64,000 nt of DNA from Flavobacterium luteolum (GTDB lineage Bacteria; Bacteroidota; Bacteroidia; Flavobacteriales; Flavobacteriaceae), in assembly GCF_027111275.1 (NCBI RefSeq), contig NZ_CP114286.1:5292996-5356995 (forward strand). Reading direction: 5' to 3'. Below the pieces are notes generated by a model. The model made no database searches, was not told where the DNA came from, and was given only the letters and a program-made list of their open reading frames with translations. Positions within the stretch are counted from its first letter, which is position 1. Each line of letters opens with the position of its first letter. Positions 1 to 7,400 of the stretch are shown piece by piece. The position numbers were made by a program, and so were the translations under genes.

Positions 1-1442
1 TTGGACCGAATGCTGATGACATTCAATCTTTATGGGGAAATTACAGCGGAGTTCCAAGTAATCCTGTTACCGTTTTAAAAGGAATTCAGAATAAATTGGA
101 GCCAAATGCTAAAGTTTTATATGCTAAAGGAACTGATTTAGCAAAAGGAGTTCCTGAAATGAAAATTATACCATCAATATATTTCCAGAATGAAAACGGA
201 ACTCAAGGTTTAATTGGAGAATACTATGACAACCGCGAATGGAACGGAAAACCTCTTTTTACTCGTATAGACGACAATGTTGATTTTCATTGGGATATCA
301 ACACACCAGATCCTCGTTTGAAAATGGGCAACTATAGCGTGAAATGGACTGGTTATCTAACGGTTCCTAAAACGGGAACTTACAATATTTCAGAATGGTC
401 GAAACCTTTTATGACTGTTGAAATTGAAGGCGGAAAAACTACTGGAGGAAAAAATAATCATCATCCGCGTTTTCGTCCACAGAAAATCGATTTAGAGGCG
501 GGCAAAAAATATAAAATAGAAGTTAAATACCAAAACTTCTATGGAGATGCCATTGCACAGCTATTATGGGCAGAATCTGAAGAAGGCTTATTACAAAAGG
601 CAGTCCAGACAGCAGAGCAAGCAGATGCCGTAGTTCTTGTTTTAGGACTGAATGAGCGTCTGGAAGGCGAAGAAATGAAAGTGGAAGCGGATGGTTTTAA
701 TGGTGGTGACCGAACCAGTTTGGATCTTCCTGCTAATCAAGAAGAACTTATGAAAGCGGTTAAAGCTACGGGAAAACCTGTGGTATTAGTTTTAATTAAT
801 GGAAGTGCACTTTCTGTAAATTGGGCCAATGATAATCTGCCTGCTATTTTAACGGCGGGATATCCAGGGCAGCAAGGCGGTAATGCGATTGCAGATGTTC
901 TTTTTGGAGATTACAATCCAGCTGGAAGGCTTCCTGTAACGTATTACAAATCTGTAGATCAGCTTCCTAAATTTGAAAATTATGATATGGAAGGCAGAAC
1001 TTATAGATATTTTCATAAAACACCTCTTTATCCTTTCGGATTTGGTTTAAGTTACACGACTTTTAAATATTCTAATTTACAGCTTCCTAAAGATTTCAAT
1101 TCTGATGTAGATTTTAATGTCTCTGTTGATATAACCAATACAGGGGAACGTGATGGAGATGAAGTGGCTGAATTGTACATTAAAGACGAAAAAGCCTCAA
1201 CTCCACGTCCGATATGCCAGTTAGAAGGTTTTGAGCGAATTCATCTTAAAAAAGGAGAAACAAAGACCGTTACTTTTACCATTACTCCAAGACAGCTTTC
1301 TATGATAAATAAGAAAAAACAGAGAGTTGTAGAACCTGGCTGGTTTACCATTTTCGTTGGAGGAAAACAACCAGATGGATCTAGTGATATTCAAAGTAGA
1401 AGAATAAATTTTAACGGAAAAACCATAACCCTTGAAAATTAG
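1..1442 (+). CDS. GH3 family glycoside hydrolase with PA14 domain, 3' part (5' end outside window)
   Basis: The open frame runs from base 3 with no start, so this is the C-terminal part of a longer protein. It opens with GPNAD, the start of the GH3 C-terminal alpha/beta sandwich. A PA14 carbohydrate-binding insertion follows (from GLIGEYYDNREWNG), then the rest of the sandwich with LGLNERLEGEE and DRTSLDLPANQ, and a fibronectin-III-like tail with YPFGFGLSYT. The LWGNYSG start and the PA14 insert are typical of Bacteroidota beta-xylosidase/beta-glucosidase GH3 enzymes, which release non-reducing-end sugars in the periplasm. The catalytic Asp lies in the missing half, so substrate cannot be judged. 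It probably belongs to a locus to the left of the window and converges with the ankyrin gene at 1728. Confidence 0.92.
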   Translation, partial: GPNADDIQSLWGNYSGVPSNPVTVLKGIQNKLEPNAKVLYAKGTDLAKGVPEMKIIPSIYFQNENGTQGLIGEYYDNREWNGKPLFTRIDDNVDFHWDINTPDPRLKMGNYSVKWTGYLTVPKTGTYNISEWSKPFMTVEIEGGKTTGGKNNHHPRFRPQKIDLEAGKKYKIEVKYQNFYGDAIAQLLWAESEEGLLQKAVQTAEQADAVVLVLGLNERLEGEEMKVEADGFNGGDRTSLDLPANQEELMKAVKATGKPVVLVLINGSALSVNWANDNLPAILTAGYPGQQGGNAIADVLFGDYNPAGRLPVTYYKSVDQLPKFENYDMEGRTYRYFHKTPLYPFGFGLSYTTFKYSNLQLPKDFNSDVDFNVSVDITNTGERDGDEVAELYIKDEKASTPRPICQLEGFERIHLKKGETKTVTFTITPRQLSMINKKKQRVVEPGWFTIFVGGKQPDGSSDIQSRRINFNGKTITLEN

Positions 1443-1551
1443 GTTTTTACAAACTATAAAACTAGCTATTAACTATTGTTAGTATTTACAATAAACCCAA
1501 ACCTCGCTTTCGCGGATTATGCGGTTTTTATTATTTATTTTATTGTGGTTT

Positions 1552-1576
1552 CGGTCTACGGTTGTACCGTAGACCG
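1552..1576. terminator. Hairpin between convergent genes
   Basis: CGGTCTACGGT at 1552-1562 and ACCGTAGACCG at 1566-1576 form a perfect 11-bp stem with a 3-base loop. The right arm is followed by a further TAGACCG copy. It sits about 110 bases after the GH3 stop and before the convergent ankyrin gene, with no clear T-run. It could be a terminator or a small palindromic repeat. Confidence 0.45.
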
Positions 1577-1727
1577 TAGACCGCAAACGTAAGCAAGATG
1601 TTAAAGCTTACTTTTTTGCTGAAGGAAATTTAACATGGTGCGCAATTGGAGCTTCTCAAATTGCTTCTAACATGCGTAAATGTGCCAATAATCTGCGCAG
1701 GAAATATCGTTACCTCATCGAGTATAC

Positions 1728-2396
1728 TTATGATTTTATGATAGCCACGATTTCCTTAAACCCTTTTGATTCCGCATGCTGTAATGGGGTTACGCCATCG
1801 TGGTCAGGGATATCCATTTTCGCTCCTGCATCTTTCAAAATTCGAACAATCTGCTGGTATTTCAAGCTTCCATCTCCTAATACAATAGCCTCCATTAAAG
1901 CGGTCCATCCTAAGCGGTTAATATGATCAATCGGATAGTACTTAGTATTTGCAAGCAATCTCACTGTTTCAATATGACCACGTTCACAGGCAGGTATAAG
2001 TGCAGATCCATTATAGCGGTTGAAAATATCAAAACGTGCACCATTGTTCAAAAATAACTGTACCAATTCAGTCTGACCACTTGCACCAGCATACAGAAAA
2101 GCGCTGTCCTTATTCTCAGCTTGCTGGTTCACATCTGCTTTATGCTTTACTAAGATCTTCGCCATTTCAACTTGCTTACCCATTGTAGCAATAAGCAGCA
2201 GAGAACGTTTATTACTATCCGTGGTATTTACATCTGCTCCATTCTCTAAAGCTTTCACAACTCCTAAGGTATCATTCTGATACACCAAATGCAGGATATC
2301 TTTTTGCATAATTTCATTTTTTTTTAAAGCTCTGGCTAGCTGGCAGGAACCAACAGAGATTATTAGTGTTATTAAAAGGACTATACTATTTTTCAT
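1728..2396 (-). CDS. Ankyrin-repeat lipoprotein
   Basis: This is a 222-residue protein. It has a short lipoprotein signal (hydrophobic stretch 4-17, then a VGSC lipobox with Cys 18), so it is probably anchored in the periplasm or outer membrane. From about residue 30 it is a run of ankyrin repeats (for example DTLGVVKALENGADVNTTDS and EMAKILVKHKADVNQQAENK), a fold used for protein binding. No catalytic domain is visible and the partner is unknown. Flanking genes are not obviously related. A second, larger exported ankyrin protein lies at 37829. Confidence 0.85.
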   Translation of the reverse strand: MKNSIVLLITLIISVGSCQLARALKKNEIMQKDILHLVYQNDTLGVVKALENGADVNTTDSNKRSLLLIATMGKQVEMAKILVKHKADVNQQAENKDSAFLYAGASGQTELVQLFLNNGARFDIFNRYNGSALIPACERGHIETVRLLANTKYYPIDHINRLGWTALMEAIVLGDGSLKYQQIVRILKDAGAKMDIPDHDGVTPLQHAESKGFKEIVAIIKS

Positions 2397-2564
2397 GGAC
2401 AGGTAAATTAGAAAAAATATTTACATTTTAAGTCAGATATTTTATTGGCAATATACATAAAACTCCTTCTGTGCAACAACTGGTATCAATAAGAATCAAA
2501 TCGGCATAATTGTTCTAAGAAGCGTCACTGCGCAAATGCAAACAATTGAACTAACCTCATCTTA

Positions 2565-3179
2565 TTATTTCTTGGATTGCCAAAATCTATCTTTCCCCTC
2601 TGCAATCCATTCTAGAGATTGCACAATTCTTTTATTTCTGGTTTCATCTGTTTTTGCGTCTGCAATCCAGATAATATAATTTTTACGGAATGATGGTGAT
2701 TTACTTTCAAAAATTTCAGTTGCTTTGCCATCCTTCTTCAATGCATCTATAAATTCTTGAGGAGCGACAACTTCGGCAGCTGATTTTTCTTTTACTGGTT
2801 TGGGTTTAGGAGTGCCGTTCTCATTTAAAACCATTGCTTCTTTAATATATGCAGTTAGTTTTTCTTTGTTTGGCAGTTCAGATAAGTCTTTTATCTTGTC
2901 TAAATATCCAAATTTCTTGCCTGCCTGCACGCTTGCCTGAATCTCTTTGTCTTTCATTAATTCAGCTTTATACAGACTAAATGAACAATGCTGTTTAAAA
3001 CCGCCCATCATAACTAGATGATCGCCTTTATAAGAATAATGTGGTGTTCCCCATTTAATATTTTCCTCTGCCTCGGGACAGGCGCTAAAAATTATCTCTC
3101 GTAAATGGCTTAAAATAGGCTTTGCAAAGTCAGCCATTTTTGCAATGTAAGCTGTAACGTCTTTGTTATAATTTTCCAT
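2565..3179 (-). CDS. YdeI/OmdA family protein with DUF1801 domain
   Basis: This is a 204-residue cytoplasmic protein without a signal peptide. The N-terminal half (about 10-115) is a DUF1801 domain, including WGTPHYSYKGDHLVMMGGFK and CSFSLYKAE. The C-terminal third (about 140-200) is the YdeI/OmpD-associated module, with FIDALKKDGKATEIFESKSPSFRKNY split across the boundary and the ending EGKDRFWQ. Both modules are commonly found together in Bacteroidota. Family members have been linked to bacteriocin or stress tolerance, but the biochemical role is not established. It appears to be a single-gene transcript, starting at an ATG with about 340 bases of non-coding sequence upstream. Confidence 0.85.
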   Translation of the reverse strand: MENYNKDVTAYIAKMADFAKPILSHLREIIFSACPEAEENIKWGTPHYSYKGDHLVMMGGFKQHCSFSLYKAELMKDKEIQASVQAGKKFGYLDKIKDLSELPNKEKLTAYIKEAMVLNENGTPKPKPVKEKSAAEVVAPQEFIDALKKDGKATEIFESKSPSFRKNYIIWIADAKTDETRNKRIVQSLEWIAEGKDRFWQSKK

Positions 3180-3522
3180 TGATTGAACTATTTATTTTGT
3201 GATGAAATTTCACAACATTTAAACTCTAATAAACTATAATACAAAATAGTACCCTTTTTTTCTCTTAAATTATGACAACCCAAATTGCTCTAATTTATAA
3301 CAAATCTACTAAAACGAAAATATATTTTTATCCTTAAATATAACATTAAATATAAACATTCTTTCTTAGTGTAAAAGCTTCATCTGAGATAAGAATTTAA
3401 ACTGCAAAAACATTATTAAATAAAAAAAACAACCCGAAAGTTGTTTTAATTTTATTCTATTATTTCTTAATTATCTGCAAATGTTTGACAGAATAATAAT
3501 CGCCTAAACCTTTGATATATTA
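3180..3522. other. Non-coding interval with terminator
   Basis: This AT-rich stretch separates the DUF1801 gene and the outer-membrane barrel gene, both on the minus strand. It contains the terminator of the barrel gene at 3426-3447. The remainder, next to 3180, must hold the DUF1801 gene promoter, but no confident promoter motif was found. No coding frame is supported. Confidence 0.6.
3426..3447 (-). terminator. Intrinsic terminator of the outer-membrane barrel gene
   Basis: AAAACAAC at 3426-3433 pairs with GTTGTTTT at 3440-3447 around a 6-base loop. Read on the minus strand, the stem is followed by a run of eight T. It lies about 75 bases after the stop of the gene ending at 3523. Confidence 0.7.
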
Positions 3523-4356
3523 TCATTTAAAATTCCATTCCAATGTCAAACCAAATGCTGCTGGAGTGATTTTAGCATTTTGTTCTGTACTGTACAAACC
3601 ATTAGCTTTTCTGTCGGCGGTTGATGCTGGATTGTATCCAACATAAGACTGATTCTTGTTTTGATCAAGTATGGTTCCATATCCGTTTTCGAGAAACATC
3701 GCAGCATATAAAGCATTCTTTTTACCAATATCAAATGTAAATCCGAACTCAAAAGAGCTCATAAAAATACCTTTTGTTTCGTATTCTCCTGATCCAGAAT
3801 AACTGCTTCCCTGCCCTATTCCATATTCTGGCAAATCATTAATTGTCAAATTAAAATCAGGGTAATAAGCACTACCATTTACATTCTCTGCAGTCGCTTT
3901 TATTTTATAACTAACCGGTAAAAAATACTTTACTCCTCCTCTAAAATTAAAATCAATCCCTTTGTTAATGTTCATTTTAAATTGCAAAAAAAGTGGGATT
4001 TGAAGGGCCTGCAATGTTTGTTTTTCTTTATAATTACTGGTAGTAACACTATAAATAAATGCCGAACCAGAAGCATCTACTTCATAATTTGTCAGTGTAG
4101 TAGAAGAAGAAACCAAAGATACATTTTGCTTGTATTGTGAGAATTCTAATCCTGATCCAATTCCGATGTTTTTTGTAAAGGAATAAATATATCCAGCTTT
4201 TACAGCTCCTCCCATTTTAGTTTCGGCTACTGTTCCTGCTACGTTACTTTCAAGACTAGCTGCTCCTGTTTGTACCCCTACGTAAAATTGAGCATTCGCA
4301 ATTGTAGAAAAAAGCGCTAATATAATTCCTAATATGTGTTTACGATTAAATTTCAT
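3523..4356 (-). CDS. Outer-membrane beta-barrel protein
   Basis: This is a 277-residue protein with a cleavable signal peptide (positive start MKFNRKH, hydrophobic stretch, ANA-Q cleavage near residue 22). The mature part alternates hydrophobic and polar residues in beta strands with glycine-rich turns (FYVGVQTGAASLE, KAGYIYSFTKNIGIGSGLEFSQY). It ends in an aromatic residue (LTLEWNFK), as expected of 8-10 strand barrels of the PorT/OMP_b-brl type. The function is unknown. It starts about 70 bases after the end of the giant repeat protein gene on the same strand, so co-transcription is possible. Confidence 0.8.
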   Translation of the reverse strand: MKFNRKHILGIILALFSTIANAQFYVGVQTGAASLESNVAGTVAETKMGGAVKAGYIYSFTKNIGIGSGLEFSQYKQNVSLVSSSTTLTNYEVDASGSAFIYSVTTSNYKEKQTLQALQIPLFLQFKMNINKGIDFNFRGGVKYFLPVSYKIKATAENVNGSAYYPDFNLTINDLPEYGIGQGSSYSGSGEYETKGIFMSSFEFGFTFDIGKKNALYAAMFLENGYGTILDQNKNQSYVGYNPASTADRKANGLYSTEQNAKITPAAFGLTLEWNFK

Positions 4357-4427
4357 GTCTGTTATTTTTTACCAGAATAATCCATCCCCATTTATAAATA
4401 ATGGGGATTTCAAACTCATTCATTTAT

Positions 4428-7400
4428 TTAGTTTTTCACTAAAAGGTTTTTTGTAAACGTTTTACCATTTGTTAAAGTGAGCCTTACAATATAGACACCT
4501 TCAACAGCTGGAGCCAGTAAAGTAGTCTCATTTTCATTGGTCACTTTTTGATCTACCAACGATCCACTTATACTAAACACATCAACACGAGAATTTATCA
4601 TTTTAGCTGGATCAAAATTGGTAACCAATTGATAAGTCTCATTACTTTTAACTGGATTCGGAATAATTTTAATCACCTCATTTGTTGCAGTTGAAGACAA
4701 CTTTAATGGACAAGAAGTGATTAATGTTCCGTCTAATTTTTTAGCAACTGCGTAATATGTTCCGTTTAAACCTCCAGCTTCTTTGTAATATTGCAAAGTT
4801 TGATCTGCAACAAGAATTCCGTCTTTGTACCACGCATACGATGTAAATTCTTTTGAACTATTATCAAAGAAAATAACATTGTCAAACTGTTGCCTGATTA
4901 AATTTGGCTGGCTATTTAAAACTGGTAATGTTATACTTTCAGCTGCATAATAATTGTTATTACCAGCTTGTGAAGCAGTAATAGTACCTGAACCAGAATT
5001 TTTAAAGATTAATTCATTATTGAAAATCGTTACCACATCTATATTCGAAGAAACATAACTTATTGGTAAACCACTATTTGAACTAGCAGTTAATACAGTT
5101 GAAGTTGCTCCATCACAATTCGAAACTAAAGTTTGATTCCAAGTGATTACCTGATTTGCTCTGGTAATTTCAAAGTCTTTGCCTATATACGTAATGGCAT
5201 AATTGTTACCCGCAGTCAAAGTTCCTTGTCCTATTTCATAAGTTCCAACATTCTCTCCAATTGCTCTTTTTAATGTACCTGAGAAAATATCATTTCTAAC
5301 TAAAGCTGGTGAAACCGAATAGGTAAGAGTTGAATCTGTTTCTCCGTACACTTTTGTTTGAAAATCATCTGCCGTTACAGTTATTGGTTTAGCAGTAACT
5401 ATAAGATTGCTTTCTGTGTAACTAATCGCATAATTTGAACCAGCGCTTAAGGTTCCTTGTCCGATAGCATAAGATCCTACATTCTCGCCTGCTGTTCTTG
5501 ATAAAGCTCCTGTAAAGGCATCACTTCCAACTAAACCCGGTGAAAATGTATAAGTCAAAACAGGATCAGCAGAGCCGTAGATTTTGGTTTTACTATCTGC
5601 TGTCACTGCAATTGGTTTAGCAGTAACTGCAAGATCGCTTTCTGTGAAACTAATCGCATAATTAGAACCAGCGCTTAAGGTTCCTTGTCCGATAGCATAA
5701 GATCCTACATTCTCGCCTGCTGTTCTTGATAAAGCTCCCGTAAAGACATCACTTCCAACTAAACCCGGTGAAAATGTATAAGTCAAAACAGGATCAGCAG
5801 AACCGTAGATTTTGGTTTGACTATCTGCTGTGACTGCAATTGGTTTAGCAGTAACTGCAAGATTGCTTTCTGTGTAACTAATCGCATAATTTGAACCAGC
5901 ACTTAAGGTTCCTTGTCCGATAGCATAAGATCCTACATTCTCGCCTGCTGTTCTTGATAAAGCTCCCGTAAAGGAATCACTTCCAACTAAACCTGGTGAA
6001 AATGTATAAGTCAAAACAGGATCAGCAGAACCATAGATTTTGGTTTGACTATCTGCTGTGACTGCAATTGGTTTAACGGTAACTGCAAGATTGCTTTCTG
6101 TGTAACTAATCGCATAATTTGAACCAGCACTTAAGGTTCCTTGTCCGATAGCATAAGATCCTACATTCTCGCCCGCTGTTCTTGATAAAGCTCCTGTAAA
6201 GGAATCGCTTCCAACTAAACCTGGTGAAAATGTATAAGTCAAAACAGGATCAGCAGAACCGTAGATTTTGGTTTGACTATCTGCGGTCACTGCAATTGGT
6301 TTAGCGGTAACTGCAAGATCGCTTTCTGTGAAACTAATCGCATAATTTGAACCAGCACTTAAGGTTCCTTGTCCGATAGCATAAGATCCTACATTCTCGC
6401 CTGCAGTTCTTGATAAAGCTCCTGTAAAGGAATCGCTTCCAACTAGACCAGGTGAAAATGTATAAGTCAAAACAGGATCTGCAGAACCGTAGATTTTGGT
6501 TTGACTATCTGCTGTGACTGAAATTGGTTTAGCGGTAACTGCAAGATTGCTTTCTGTGTAACTAATCGCATAATTTGAACCAGCGCTTAAGGTTCCTTGT
6601 CCGATAGCATAAGATCCTACATTCTCGCCTGCTGTTCTTGATAAAGCTCCCGTAAAGACATCACTTCCAACTAAACCCGTTGAAAATGTATAAGTCAAAA
6701 CAGGATCTGCAGAACCGTAGATTTTGGTTTGACTATCTGCTGTCACTGCAATTGGTTTAGCAGTAACTGCAAGATCGCTTTCTGTAAAACTAATCGCATA
6801 ATTTGAACCGGCGCTTAAGGTTCCTTGTCTTATAGCATAAGATCCTACATTCTCGCCTGCAGTTCTTGATAAAGCTCCTGTAAAGGAATCGCTTCCAACT
6901 AGACCCGGTAAAGACGTATAACTCAAAGCAGGATCGGTTGAGCCGTAAGTTTTTGTTTGACTATCTGCCGTGACTGAAATTGATTTTTTTTCAATAGTAA
7001 GAGTAATATCTCTTAATCCTGATCTATAATTCCTATCAGCAACCTGAGTCGCTCGTATTGCTACAGTACCAGCATTGACTAATGTAACTTTTTTATTATT
7101 TGTTCCGGACAAAATTACCGAACCTGTTCCCCCTGCAATTATAGAATAACTGATGTTTCCTGGAGAATCAGAAATTGCAGTTAAATCAAAATCAGCATCG
7201 CCATAGATTTTGCTAATATCTGCAAAAGTAATCGTAGGGCTAATAGTTGCATCAACTAAAACAGCCGTAGTCACACCTACATTATTCAACAGTAAATTTG
7301 CATCGTTTGTTGCAAAGTCTCTTAAAGCTCCTCCATTAAGCGTTATAGTGCCAATCTCAATACCATCAGTATCTAATTCTCCAGCTTGAACGATGTATCT

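Noticed and set aside
5150..6990. Regular direct repeats that could suggest a CRISPR array
   Set aside because: The repeats are 228 bp, contiguous and in frame, with no unique spacers. They encode protein domains of the long secreted protein.
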